From contig JAHBSG010000020.1 in NCBI GenBank assembly GCA_019639235.1, positions 1 to 64,000 on the forward strand: 64,000 bases of DNA, written 5' to 3'. Each line of letters begins with the position of its first letter. Position 1 is the stretch's first letter. The position numbers were made by a program, and so were the translations under genes. This DNA is from Acidobacteriota bacterium (lineage in GTDB: Bacteria > Acidobacteriota > Blastocatellia > Pyrinomonadales > Pyrinomonadaceae). Positions 43,383 through 51,800 of this stretch are shown here, piece by piece. Under the pieces are notes generated by a model. That model was not told where the DNA came from. It searched no databases and saw only the letters and a list, made by a program, of their open reading frames with translations.

Positions 43383-44806
43383 TCAACGTTCACACGGCCG
43401 AGTGCCGAAACATCGAGCGAACGGATCGCTGCGGCCGAAACTCCGGTCGCCGCTTCGGCTTCGGCGTCGCTGAATGCCCCGCAAGAAATTCCACGCGAAA
43501 AGAAATTGAGAAGCCCGCGAACCGATGCCGCATCGTCAAAGGCATTACCGGTGAGTGTCGCCTTGGTGGACATTTCCGCGAACCGGCGAAGCCGCCGGGC
43601 GTTCTCGTCAAACGATTCAAGATAAAAATGAAAGACCGCTGCGTAGCGGGCCGGAAGCTGATTCGGATGCAGGTCCCAGCTTTGAAAAAAGCCCTGCGAC
43701 ATCGAGCGGCGAACGTTCTTGAAATGCCGCCGCCAAGCTCCGAAGACCGTTTTTCTGTTCTCGCTTTCCTTTAACGGGTCGAGCGGTTCGCCACGGTGCG
43801 GCGGAATCGGCATTTCGGCAGTGACCGAATCAGAAAGCCGAACGCCAAGCGGCGCGAGGGAAACCAACATCAACTGGCGAGCGAGGTCGCATGCCGGGTG
43901 GGCAATATCCTGATCGGCGGCCGCAATGCCGAGCGCTGATGTGTAGTCATAGGCGCCGAAATGGACCGAGGTGCAGCGGCCCTTTGCCGCCTCGACGATG
44001 CCGCGAATGGCGACCGAACCCTTTTTTTCGATAACAGCTTCCGGGGTTTCGATAAGCAGTTCAAGGCCGATCGATTCGGGGGCAATGTCGTGCTTTTTTT
44101 CGAATTTCTTGAGCCGCGAACAGATCTCCTTTACCTCGGAGCGGTCGGCGACCTTCGGAAGCGTGACGACAAAGCCCGGCGGGATGCGGCCGTTGGTCTC
44201 GGCGGTAAAGGCCGAGAGAAAAATATCGAGCGTCTTTACTGCTCGCAAATGAGTCGCGGGCGCGAATGACTTAACACGAAAGCCGCAACCGTTGGTAGCC
44301 TTTTTCTTAAGAAAGGAAACGGCGAGTTCGCGGGCAGTCCGCTCGGCGTCGGCATCCTCTTCTTCATCGGGGCGGAAGCCGTAACCGTCCTCAAAATCGA
44401 TCCGAAAATCTTCGATCGGCTCGCTCTTCAGCTTTGCCCGCACCTTCTGAAAGACAGTGAAGGCGTGCCAGGCCGCCGGGTCTTCGGCCTTTGCACGCTC
44501 TGGTTCGTTCCTGATCGAGCGGGCAAGCTTGGTCGCGGCACCGCTAAGGGTCGGCAGCGAGCCCGAACCCGGCAGCTGCATCGCATCGGCAAACTCGGCA
44601 AAGTTCCGGCAGTAGGTGTCGAGCGTTGTAAGTGCGATCTTGCCGAGCTTTGCCGTTGTCTCGGCGGTAAACCGGTCAGCTCCGCCGTATAGCACATGAA
44701 CGGGCTGGCGTGCCGGAGCGGCTGGCGGGGCGTGCAGGGCCTTGCCGCGTCGCTTTACGATCAGCCGGACGCCCTCGTCGCCTTCTTCAAAAACCGTCTT
44801 TTTCAT
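43379..44806 (-). CDS. HpcH/HpaI-like aldolase superfamily protein (DUF6986-like)
   Basis: This 475-residue protein has a PEP/pyruvate-type TIM barrel core (FRIDFEDGYGFRPDE near residue 135, GLELLIETPEAV near 255, HFGAYDYTSALGI near 285). This looks like the citrate lyase beta/HpcH-HpaI superfamily. The long form resembles the DUF6986 group, sometimes labelled as a phosphoenolpyruvate kinase without solid evidence. Metal-ligand acidic residues (ED, E, D) are present. The substrate is unknown. It reads convergently into the PilZ gene. Confidence 0.78.
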   Translation of the reverse strand: MKKTVFEEGDEGVRLIVKRRGKALHAPPAAPARQPVHVLYGGADRFTAETTAKLGKIALTTLDTYCRNFAEFADAMQLPGSGSLPTLSGAATKLARSIRNEPERAKAEDPAAWHAFTVFQKVRAKLKSEPIEDFRIDFEDGYGFRPDEEEDADAERTARELAVSFLKKKATNGCGFRVKSFAPATHLRAVKTLDIFLSAFTAETNGRIPPGFVVTLPKVADRSEVKEICSRLKKFEKKHDIAPESIGLELLIETPEAVIEKKGSVAIRGIVEAAKGRCTSVHFGAYDYTSALGIAAADQDIAHPACDLARQLMLVSLAPLGVRLSDSVTAEMPIPPHRGEPLDPLKESENRKTVFGAWRRHFKNVRRSMSQGFFQSWDLHPNQLPARYAAVFHFYLESFDENARRLRRFAEMSTKATLTGNAFDDAASVRGLLNFFSRGISCGAFSDAEAEAATGVSAAAIRSLDVSALGRVNVD

Positions 44807-44827
44807 CTGACGGCATTGTAACCCAAT

Positions 44828-45316
44828 TTACTGCGGTTTCGCCGCAGGTGTCGGCGGCCGAACAGCCGTGTACTGCGCAGATGCGATCTTCCATTCCTTT
44901 TTCTCTTTCCTAAGGACGGCGGTCAGCATCATCTTCCGGGCAGGCATGGCAGTGCCGTTACGGCTCATATTGAAGGTAAGTTCGGCGATTACAACGGCGG
45001 TATCGCCATAGAAGCGGGCGGAACGAATATCTTCATCAACAGTGACGCTAATGCCGACGGCCGTCGCCGCATTTTCCGGTTTGTAGAAATCGAGGACCTT
45101 CGCTCGCGGGTCGAATTCACCTGCCGGCGAGATCTCGATGAAGTCCGCCGTAAAGATCGCATCGAGCGTCTTCGGGTCGTAGGCTGTCTGGGCCGTGGTC
45201 ATCCGGTCGATCAGGGCCTTGGCGGCGTCATCGGAACCGGATCGCGTTTGAGCGACCGAGGCAAGGGTGAATGTGGATAACGCGAAAACGCTGAGAAGTA
45301 CGAGTTTAGCTTTCAT
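44828..45316 (-). CDS. secreted NTF2-like/DUF4440 protein
   Basis: This 162-residue protein has a signal peptide (LVLLSVFALSTFTLASVAQ). The mature domain is SnoaL/DUF4440-like: ALIDRMTTAQTAYDPKTLDA, IFTADFIEISPAGEF, FYGDTAVVIAELTFN and a final EWKIASAQYTAVRPP. Such domains fold into a cone that binds small ligands. No catalytic residues can be assigned. It lies 21 bp downstream of the aldolase-like gene's start, in the same direction. Confidence 0.8.
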   Translation of the reverse strand: MKAKLVLLSVFALSTFTLASVAQTRSGSDDAAKALIDRMTTAQTAYDPKTLDAIFTADFIEISPAGEFDPRAKVLDFYKPENAATAVGISVTVDEDIRSARFYGDTAVVIAELTFNMSRNGTAMPARKMMLTAVLRKEKKEWKIASAQYTAVRPPTPAAKPQ

Positions 45317-45391
45317 ATAATGGCAGTTCAAGAATCTGTACTGGAACTACCATCTACGACGCGTTTAGCCGGAGAGTTCGGACAAATTGCT

Positions 45392-46759
45392 TCAAAAGAG
45401 TTCGGCGATCGCGTCCTCAAGTGTCCGGACTCCGACAACGCGAATGCCGAGAAGCTTTTCGAGGCCCTTCTTGTTCGATTCGGGAAGGATGAGCTTCTTG
45501 AACCCGAGCGTTTGAGCCTCGCGGGCACGTGCCTGTGCCTGCAGAACCCCGCGAATTTCGCCGGTCAGACCGACCTCGCCAAAAACGGCCGTTTCGGGTG
45601 GAACTTCAAGATTGCGGAAACTAGACGCGATGGCGGCGATAACGCCGAGGTCCGCAGCGGGCTCGTCGATCTCTATCCCGCCGGCGATGTTTATGAACAC
45701 ATCGTCGCCGGAGATCTGCATCCCGAGCCGTTTTTCCATAACGGCGATCAGGAGTGAAGCTCGGTTCTGGTCAAAGCCCTGCGTCATTCGCCGTGCGGTG
45801 CCGAACTTCGTCCCGCTGACGAGCGACTGGATCTCGACCAGCATCGGCCGTGTGCCTTCCATCGCGACGGTGACGACCGAACCGCTTGCACCGGCGGGAC
45901 GTTCCTGCAGGAACAGCTCCGATGGGTTGGCAACAGCGACGAGCCCGGTTCCGGTCATTTCGAAAACACCGATCTCATTCGCCGCCCCGAAGCGGTTCTT
46001 GGTCGCCCGGATGATGCGGTGATTGTGGTGCCGGTCGCCCTCAAAATAAAGCACCGTGTCAACGATGTGTTCGAGCGTTTTCGGGCCGGCGATCGAGCCG
46101 TCTTTTGTCACGTGGCCGGTGATGAACATTGGCGTGCCGCTGCTCTTGGCAAAGAGCATCAACTGGCCGGCGACCTCGCGGACCTGCGAAACGCTGCCCG
46201 GTGCCGATTCGACACGTTCGCTGAAGATGGTCTGGATCGAATCGATGATGACAAGTGCGGGCCGGAGCTCGGCCGTTTGGGCAAGGAGTGCTTCAAGATT
46301 CGTTTCGGGAAGAACGTAAAGATCCTCGGCCGAGATGCCGAGCCGCTCGCCGCGGAGCTTGATCTGCCGCTCGCTTTCCTCGCCGGAAACGTAAAGAACG
46401 CGTTCGCCTCCGGCGGTCATCCGGTCGGCGATCTGAAGCGCGATGGTCGATTTTCCGATGCCCGGCGTTCCACCGATCAGGACAAGCGAGCCGGCGACAA
46501 TACCGCCCCCAAGGACACGGTCGAATTCAGCAATGCCCGAGGTAGTGCGTGCATCATCCTGCGATTCAATGCTTGGGTAGGCAACCGGAGCCGAGCCCGC
46601 AGCACGGCCTGTGAAACTTCTGCTCGCTGCGGCCGCTGTCCGGACGCGTTCTTCGACGAGCGTGTTCCATTCGCGGCAGCCGGGGCATTGGCCAAGCCAT
46701 TTGCGAGCGGTCTCACCGCAGTTCTGACAAACGAAGATCGTTGAAGGGGACTTTGCCAT
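45392..46759 (-). CDS. radA: DNA repair protein RadA
   Basis: This 455-residue RadA is a RecA-like helicase that helps branch migration in recombination. The N-terminal zinc finger is CQNCG ... CPGC (about 11-27). The P-loop is GGTPGIGKSTIA near 100. The RadA-specific ATKNRFGAANEIG motif lies near 255. The C terminus is a Lon-like domain (ISGDDVFINIAGGIEIDEP). The ATG at 46759 gives the normal start, and a longer frame to 46840 is antisense to nothing but lacks homology. The 3' end of the upstream gene overlaps this start by 47 bp. Confidence 0.97.
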   Translation of the reverse strand: MAKSPSTIFVCQNCGETARKWLGQCPGCREWNTLVEERVRTAAAASRSFTGRAAGSAPVAYPSIESQDDARTTSGIAEFDRVLGGGIVAGSLVLIGGTPGIGKSTIALQIADRMTAGGERVLYVSGEESERQIKLRGERLGISAEDLYVLPETNLEALLAQTAELRPALVIIDSIQTIFSERVESAPGSVSQVREVAGQLMLFAKSSGTPMFITGHVTKDGSIAGPKTLEHIVDTVLYFEGDRHHNHRIIRATKNRFGAANEIGVFEMTGTGLVAVANPSELFLQERPAGASGSVVTVAMEGTRPMLVEIQSLVSGTKFGTARRMTQGFDQNRASLLIAVMEKRLGMQISGDDVFINIAGGIEIDEPAADLGVIAAIASSFRNLEVPPETAVFGEVGLTGEIRGVLQAQARAREAQTLGFKKLILPESNKKGLEKLLGIRVVGVRTLEDAIAELF

Positions 46760-47366
46760 TATCCTTGCGGCCAAGCAGTCGCGGGCCCTCGAAAGTGTAC
46801 TCGGCCTCCCGGAAAAAGTAACGACCTTCGATCTTTTCAAACCGGATCGTAGCCGTTCCGCTCCCGCGGGTCCGAAGAGCGAGCGGATAGGCTCCGTAGG
46901 CTCTGGTCGTGCCCGTCATCGAGAACGGCGAGGTTATCGTGATCACCGCGGGCGAAGTTACGGTCGCTTCCGGGGTAAATGCCGAGGAACGGATGGTCCA
47001 ATTGGTCTCATTGAACCAAACCGGATATCGCGGCTCGCCATTGATGCTCAACTGGTTCGGATTGTAAGGCATCACGACCGTGTAAACGAAATCGCCCTGC
47101 GGCTGAACAGGATGGTCGAGGTAAACGCTGAACGGCAGATTCGCCGAAAAGGTCAACTGGCGGCTTGGATTCAGGCTTCGCCCCGAAATGTCAAAATCGA
47201 TGTAGGTCTGATAATTCGGCGTTCCGTATGCCGAGCCGCCGAGAAGAATTCGGCCGGATTCAAGGGTGAAATAAGGCGATGCAACGACCGCAAATGAGAG
47301 AACCGACGCGAAGACGGCCAGCCAAAGGCCTTTCACAAGAAAGATTTTGGTTTGTCGGCTTTCCAC
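46713..47366 (-). CDS. hypothetical exported or membrane-anchored protein
   Basis: This protein of about 217 residues begins with a probable GTG start at 47366 and a hydrophobic segment (LWLAVFASVLSFAVVASPYF). The rest is beta-rich and aromatic: PNYQTYIDFDISGRSLNP, GDFVYTVVMPYNPNQLSI, WFNETNWTIRSSAF and TATIRFEKIEGRYFFREAEYTF. I recognise no family. A beta-sandwich exported domain is plausible. Its last 47 bases overlap the radA start in another frame. Confidence 0.6.
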   Translation of the reverse strand: MESRQTKIFLVKGLWLAVFASVLSFAVVASPYFTLESGRILLGGSAYGTPNYQTYIDFDISGRSLNPSRQLTFSANLPFSVYLDHPVQPQGDFVYTVVMPYNPNQLSINGEPRYPVWFNETNWTIRSSAFTPEATVTSPAVITITSPFSMTGTTRAYGAYPLALRTRGSGTATIRFEKIEGRYFFREAEYTFEGPRLLGRKDNGKVPFNDLRLSELR

Positions 47367-47393
47367 GCAAAAGGAATCGTATCAGAAGCTGTG

Positions 47394-48035
47394 ATGGATT
47401 CATACGCCGGAAAGTTCAGATCGCCTGCTGAAATCAGCTATCCTGTGAATGTGAACGTTACATCGATACACGCATTCTCAGAAAAGGTCTCGCTCATCAC
47501 GAACGGGAGCGACCCGGTCGGACGAGCTGCGGCTCTTCAACTCGCTCTTCAGGGAAGTTATGTCATCGTCGGCGATCCGGATGGGAGCGGCTCCGGCGGC
47601 CTTGACGACCTGCTCGAGCTAGGAACGCTCGCGGCCGCGGTGAACGCAGATGCCTCATCGCCGGCAGGTGCGGCAGCTCTTTCGGCCGGAGTTCAAGGTA
47701 AGTTTGAGAGGTTGGACCTTTTGGTGAATTTATTCGGATACGATGGGCAGGGCACCGCCGCGGCGCAAGCGATGATCGAATCGGTGGCGGAGCTAATGAC
47801 GCCGAGGCCGAAGCCGCGGATAGTCAATGTTTTTCGGCTTGCGGAGCAAGGTGACTTCCATGCCGTGGAGGCCGCGACCATGCGGCTTCGCAGAGAACTT
47901 CCCGGCCATTTTCAAGTGAATTCGATAGCGGTCGCGGACGAAACTGCCGCTGCTGATGACATCGCAAGGGTGGCTCTCTTCCTGCTTTCCGGCGAATCGA
48001 AGGCCATCCGCGGCGAAACCATTAAAATTAGGTGA
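47394..48035 (+). CDS. degenerate SDR-fold protein
   Basis: This 213-residue protein has a Rossmann start KVSLITNGSDPVGRAAALQL, in place of the usual TGxxxGxG. The NAG-like strand reads LDLLVNLFGYDG. Where SDRs carry Y-x3-K, the run here reads FHAVEAATMRLRREL, so the aligned Tyr is Phe and the Lys is Glu. The C-terminal VALFLLSGESKAIRGETIKI strand fits SDRs. It is probably non-catalytic or uses another residue. It diverges from the gene at 46713-47366. Confidence 0.7.
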   Translation: MDSYAGKFRSPAEISYPVNVNVTSIHAFSEKVSLITNGSDPVGRAAALQLALQGSYVIVGDPDGSGSGGLDDLLELGTLAAAVNADASSPAGAAALSAGVQGKFERLDLLVNLFGYDGQGTAAAQAMIESVAELMTPRPKPRIVNVFRLAEQGDFHAVEAATMRLRRELPGHFQVNSIAVADETAAADDIARVALFLLSGESKAIRGETIKIR

Positions 48036-48091
48036 ATCTCCGATTAAGAGTTCTTTAACATTGTTTCCGTATTCGTGATAGACTTTTAGCG

Positions 48092-49231
48092 ATGAAACTG
48101 GATGTTTTGATCATTAGACTCGCCTTCATCGGCCTGCTTGCGGTAGTCGGTTTCCTCCTGAACCCGCTCGCTTTTACTACCTGGTTAGGAGATCTCGATT
48201 TCACCACTCGGAAGGTCGCTTCAGCCGGCCTGGGAGCAGTTATCGGGTTGCTCATCATTGCATTTGAGATCCGCGTTCGGCAGGCGTCGCTCAAGACGTT
48301 GATCGGTGCTGCGATCGGTTCGATCCTTGGCATTGTCGGAGCTTTCCTGATCGGTATTCTCATCGCTTTTCAGAAGGTCGAGGCAGTTCCCGCAGAAATG
48401 CAGACCTTTTTGACCATCTCGCTTGCTTTCTTCATGGGATACGTCGGGCTGATGGTCGGTGCGGCAAAGGGCGATTTTATCGATCTTTCAGCACTCGGCG
48501 GCATCTTTGCCGACAAGACGCCGCAGCACGATTTTCGTGTCCTGGATACATCGGTGATCATTGACGGCCGCATCGCAGACATCGCAGAGACGGGCTTCCT
48601 TGGCGGCAGCCTTGTGATACCGAATTTCATTCTTACCGAGCTTCAGCAGGTTGCCGATTCCGCCGATTCGTCAAAGCGGCAACGCGGCCGCCGCGGGCTT
48701 GATATGCTCCAGCGGCTGCGGAGCAACACGAAGCTCGATGTTCAGATCATCGAGACCGATTTCCCGTCGGTGAAAGAGGTCGACCTCAAGCTTATCGAAC
48801 TCGCGAAGAGCCTTGACGCGATCATAGTTACGAACGACTTCAATTTGAACAAGGTCGCCCAACTTCGCGGCGTTGCGGTGCTGAACATTAACGAACTTGC
48901 GAACGCCTTGAAACCTGTCGTGCTTCCGGGCGAGGCAATGCGGGTATTTGTGCTCAAGGAAGGCAAAGAATATAACCAAGGCGTCGCATACCTTGACGAC
49001 GGCACGATGGTCGTTATTGACAATGCCCGCAAGCTGATCGGAAAGACGGCGGACATCGCGGTCACGAGTGTGCTCCAAACCACCGCAGGCAAGATGATCT
49101 TCGGACGGCTTTGGGAAGAGAAAGAAGAGCAAGGCGGCGACAGCGTGGCGATCCACGATTCACGTTCGCTTGGTTTCAAACGGGCGACCCGCGACCTTCG
49201 CCAATCGACCATAATCGAACAAGTTAAATAG
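48092..49231 (+). CDS. membrane-anchored PIN-TRAM protein (YacL-like)
   Basis: This 379-residue protein has four N-terminal membrane helices (about 5-130: LIIRLAFIGLLAVVGFLL, GLGAVIGLLIIAFEI, IGSILGIVGAFLIGILI and a fourth at FLTISLAFFMGYVGLMVGA). It then has a PIN nuclease domain with acidic positions LDTSVIIDGR, TELQQVAD and TNDFNLNKV. A TRAM RNA-binding domain follows. This is the YacL type, whose role in RNA turnover is not settled. It precedes ispD-ispF, the common bacterial order. Confidence 0.93.
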   Translation: MKLDVLIIRLAFIGLLAVVGFLLNPLAFTTWLGDLDFTTRKVASAGLGAVIGLLIIAFEIRVRQASLKTLIGAAIGSILGIVGAFLIGILIAFQKVEAVPAEMQTFLTISLAFFMGYVGLMVGAAKGDFIDLSALGGIFADKTPQHDFRVLDTSVIIDGRIADIAETGFLGGSLVIPNFILTELQQVADSADSSKRQRGRRGLDMLQRLRSNTKLDVQIIETDFPSVKEVDLKLIELAKSLDAIIVTNDFNLNKVAQLRGVAVLNINELANALKPVVLPGEAMRVFVLKEGKEYNQGVAYLDDGTMVVIDNARKLIGKTADIAVTSVLQTTAGKMIFGRLWEEKEEQGGDSVAIHDSRSLGFKRATRDLRQSTIIEQVK

Positions 49232-49249
49232 CAGCGAACTTCTCCTCGA

Positions 49250-49933
49250 ATGAACACAGCGATCATAGTTGCGGCCGGTTCGGGTTCCCGTTTTGGGGCT
49301 GACCGGCCGAAACAATTTTTGGAGCTTGCCGGCAAGCCGATCATCGCAAGGACCGTGTTGATATTTGAATCATCGCCGGTGATCGATGCGATAGTCGTTG
49401 TTGCTTCGGTAGATTTTCTTGAAGAGACGGAAGCAGTCTTGGCAAAGGAGCGCCTGACGACGCTTCGGGCGGTCGTCGCCGGCGGCGAGACGCGGTCGGA
49501 GTCGGTTGCGGCCGGGCTTAATGCTGTGCCGAGCGGGACGGAGATCGTGGCAGTTCACGACGGCGTCCGTCCGCTTGTTTCTGAGGACGAGATCGAAAGG
49601 ACGCTGCGAGCCGCCGCAGAATATGGAGCGGCATGCCTCACCGCTCAGATGACCGATACGGTGAAGGTTGTTGACGGTGCGTACGTTGTCGGCACGCTCG
49701 ACCGCCGCGAACTCCGGCGAGCCTTGACGCCGCAGGCCTTTCGCTACGACGTGCTGAAAGACGTTTACGACAACGCCACGCTCGGCGAGGCCGTTACGGA
49801 CGAATGTTTCCTTGTGGAAGAGTCCGGAACAAAGGTCCTTTCTGTCTCAGGCAGCCAGCGAAACATCAAGATAACAACACCGGACGACCTCTTGATCGCC
49901 GAGGCATTATTCCGGGCGGGCAATGAAGAATGA
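49250..49933 (+). CDS. ispD: 2-C-methyl-D-erythritol 4-phosphate cytidylyltransferase
   Basis: This 227-residue IspD makes CDP-ME in the non-mevalonate isoprenoid pathway. Motifs are IVAAGSGSRFGADRPKQFLE, AVHDGVRPLVSEDEIERTL, the RRELRRALTPQAFRYDVL region and TDECFLVEESG. Its stop overlaps the ispF start (ATGA). It supplies precursors that ispA at 1468-2346 would use. The upstream PIN-TRAM gene may be in the same transcript. Confidence 0.95.
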   Translation: MNTAIIVAAGSGSRFGADRPKQFLELAGKPIIARTVLIFESSPVIDAIVVVASVDFLEETEAVLAKERLTTLRAVVAGGETRSESVAAGLNAVPSGTEIVAVHDGVRPLVSEDEIERTLRAAAEYGAACLTAQMTDTVKVVDGAYVVGTLDRRELRRALTPQAFRYDVLKDVYDNATLGEAVTDECFLVEESGTKVLSVSGSQRNIKITTPDDLLIAEALFRAGNEE

Positions 49934-50412
49934 GATACCGGATAGGACAGGGAAGCGATGTGCACAGGCTGATCGAGGGCCGGCCGCTGATCATTGGCGG
50001 CGTTGAGGTCGGATCGGATCTTGGTGCCGATGGACATAGCGATGCGGACGTTCTGCTTCACGCGGTGACGGACGCAGTGCTCGGTGCCCTAGCTCTCGGC
50101 GATATCGGGTCACACTTTCCGAACAGCGATCCCCGTTGGAAAGATGCAGCGAGTTCGGTCTTCTTAGCACACGCCGTTTCTCTCGCTCATGAAAAGGGAT
50201 TTATGGTGGCGAATCTCGACACAACGGTTCATCTTGAGGCCCCGAAGCTGCGGCCGCATATCGATTCGATGCGGGCAAATCTCGCGGGGCTTCTGGAAAC
50301 CGCTATCGAAAACGTCAGCGTCAAGGCAAAGACGGGCGAAGCGGTCGATGCCGTCGGAACGCGAAGGGCACTTCGTGCCGATGCGGTGATACTTCTCGAA
50401 GAGGCCTCGTGA
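49930..50412 (+). CDS. ispF: 2-C-methyl-D-erythritol 2,4-cyclodiphosphate synthase
   Basis: This 160-residue IspF cyclises CDP-ME2P to MEcPP. The zinc/substrate residues are in GSDVHRL near the N terminus and GHSDADVLLHAVTDA near 35-50. DIGSHFPNSDPRW and VKAKTGEAVDAVG complete the family pattern. A VHLEAPKLRPH stretch stands where most have IIAQxPKLxPH, a mild variation. It is coupled to ispD and followed by a strong terminator. Confidence 0.96.
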   Translation: MRYRIGQGSDVHRLIEGRPLIIGGVEVGSDLGADGHSDADVLLHAVTDAVLGALALGDIGSHFPNSDPRWKDAASSVFLAHAVSLAHEKGFMVANLDTTVHLEAPKLRPHIDSMRANLAGLLETAIENVSVKAKTGEAVDAVGTRRALRADAVILLEEAS

Positions 50413-50435
50413 ACCAAACTCAAATAGACTTGCGG

Positions 50436-50472
50436 GCTGCCCTTGTGCGAAACTTGGGCAGCTTTCTTTTTT
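50436..50472 (+). terminator. rho-independent terminator after ispF
   Basis: GCTGCCC (50436-50442) pairs perfectly with GGGCAGC (50456-50462) and is followed by TTTCTTTTTT. It separates the isoprenoid genes from the nucleoside-salvage genes. Confidence 0.85.
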
Positions 50473-50482
50473 CGCGTAAACG

Positions 50483-51796
50483 ATGCGGCCACAGGAGATA
50501 ATTGCGGTCAAAAGGGACGGCCGAGAGCTTTCCCGTTCTGAGATAGATGCCTTTATTGCCGGTGTCTGCGACGGCTCGTGGGCTGACTATCAGATCTCCG
50601 CAATGGTCATGGCGATGTTCACCCGCGGCCTCAGCGAGGACGAGCAAAACGCCCTTACGTACGCGATGCTACACTCCGGAGAGGTGCTTGATCTTTCCGG
50701 CATCCCGATGCCGAAGGCTGATAAGCACTCGACCGGAGGTGTTGGCGATAAGACCTCGCTCGTCATTGCTCCGATCCTCGCGGCATGCGGCATCGCTGTT
50801 CCGATGATCTCCGGACGCGGGCTTGGCCACACGGGCGGAACGCTCGACAAGCTTGAAGCCATCGCGGGCTATGACGTTAATCTGCCGACCGGCCATTTTC
50901 GAGAGATAATTAGTAAATGCGGCTTTGCCATGTCGGGACAGACGGCCGATATCGCCCCGGCGGACAAGAAGCTCTATGCACTCCGCGACGCGACCGCGAC
51001 TGTGCCTTACATTCCGCTTATCGTTGCCTCGATAATGTCGAAAAAATTGGCAGAAGGGCTCGACGCACTTGTCCTCGACGTAAAAACGGGCAGCGGAGCC
51101 TTTATGCCGAACATCGAAGATTCGATGCGGCTTGCCGAGGCGATGGTTCAAACGGGGCGCAACTTTGGCGTTCGGACCGAGGCTGTTGTCTCCGACATGG
51201 GCCGCCCGCTCGGCCGCTACGCAGGGAACACCTGCGAGGTTTATGAATGTGTAAAGATCTTGCGGAATGAATTGCTTGAACTTTCGGGCCCGACGCGCGA
51301 GCTTTCACTAGAACTTTCTGCCCGAGCGATAGTGCTCGCGGGAGTCGAAAATGACCTGGTTTCGGCACGAGCACTTGCTGAAGCGAAGCTCGGGAGCGGT
51401 GCGGCGTACGAGCGGTTTGCAGAGAACTGCCGGCTTCAGGGCGGCGATATCGATTCGATACCAACGACCGATCCGTTCGCCGGTAAGGGTCTTTCGACGC
51501 TTGAGATCAAAGCCGAGTGCTCTGGTTGGGTCGAAAGGGCCGACGCCCTGGCGATCGGCGAGGCGGTCGTAGAGATTGGCGGCGGGCGGATCCATGCCGA
51601 AGACGGTATCGATTTCGATGTCGGCTTCGAGTGTTTTGCCGAGGTTGGTAGTGAGGTCCGTGAGGGCGATCTGCTCGGGGTGCTTTATGCTCGGACCAAC
51701 GAAGACGCCGATTCGGTTGGCGCGAAGCTCGGTGCTGCATATAAAATATCGGAGACGCCGATCGAGCCGCCGCCGCTTATCCGGGGTATTGTTTAA
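50483..51796 (+). CDS. pdp: pyrimidine-nucleoside (thymidine) phosphorylase
   Basis: This 437-residue enzyme of the DeoA/Pdp family phosphorolyses pyrimidine nucleosides. Signature segments are KADKHSTGGVGDKTSL, SGRGLGHTGGTLDKLEAI and MSGQTADIAPADKKLYALRD. KTGSGAFMP near 197 and a C-terminal domain with VEIGGGRIHAEDGIDFDVG follow. DeoA and Pdp cannot be separated by eye. Its start lies in the terminator's downstream edge, so a promoter for it is not evident. A nucleoside-type binding protein gene follows after 4 bp. Confidence 0.94.
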   Translation: MRPQEIIAVKRDGRELSRSEIDAFIAGVCDGSWADYQISAMVMAMFTRGLSEDEQNALTYAMLHSGEVLDLSGIPMPKADKHSTGGVGDKTSLVIAPILAACGIAVPMISGRGLGHTGGTLDKLEAIAGYDVNLPTGHFREIISKCGFAMSGQTADIAPADKKLYALRDATATVPYIPLIVASIMSKKLAEGLDALVLDVKTGSGAFMPNIEDSMRLAEAMVQTGRNFGVRTEAVVSDMGRPLGRYAGNTCEVYECVKILRNELLELSGPTRELSLELSARAIVLAGVENDLVSARALAEAKLGSGAAYERFAENCRLQGGDIDSIPTTDPFAGKGLSTLEIKAECSGWVERADALAIGEAVVEIGGGRIHAEDGIDFDVGFECFAEVGSEVREGDLLGVLYARTNEDADSVGAKLGAAYKISETPIEPPPLIRGIV

Positions 51797-51800
51797 GAGA

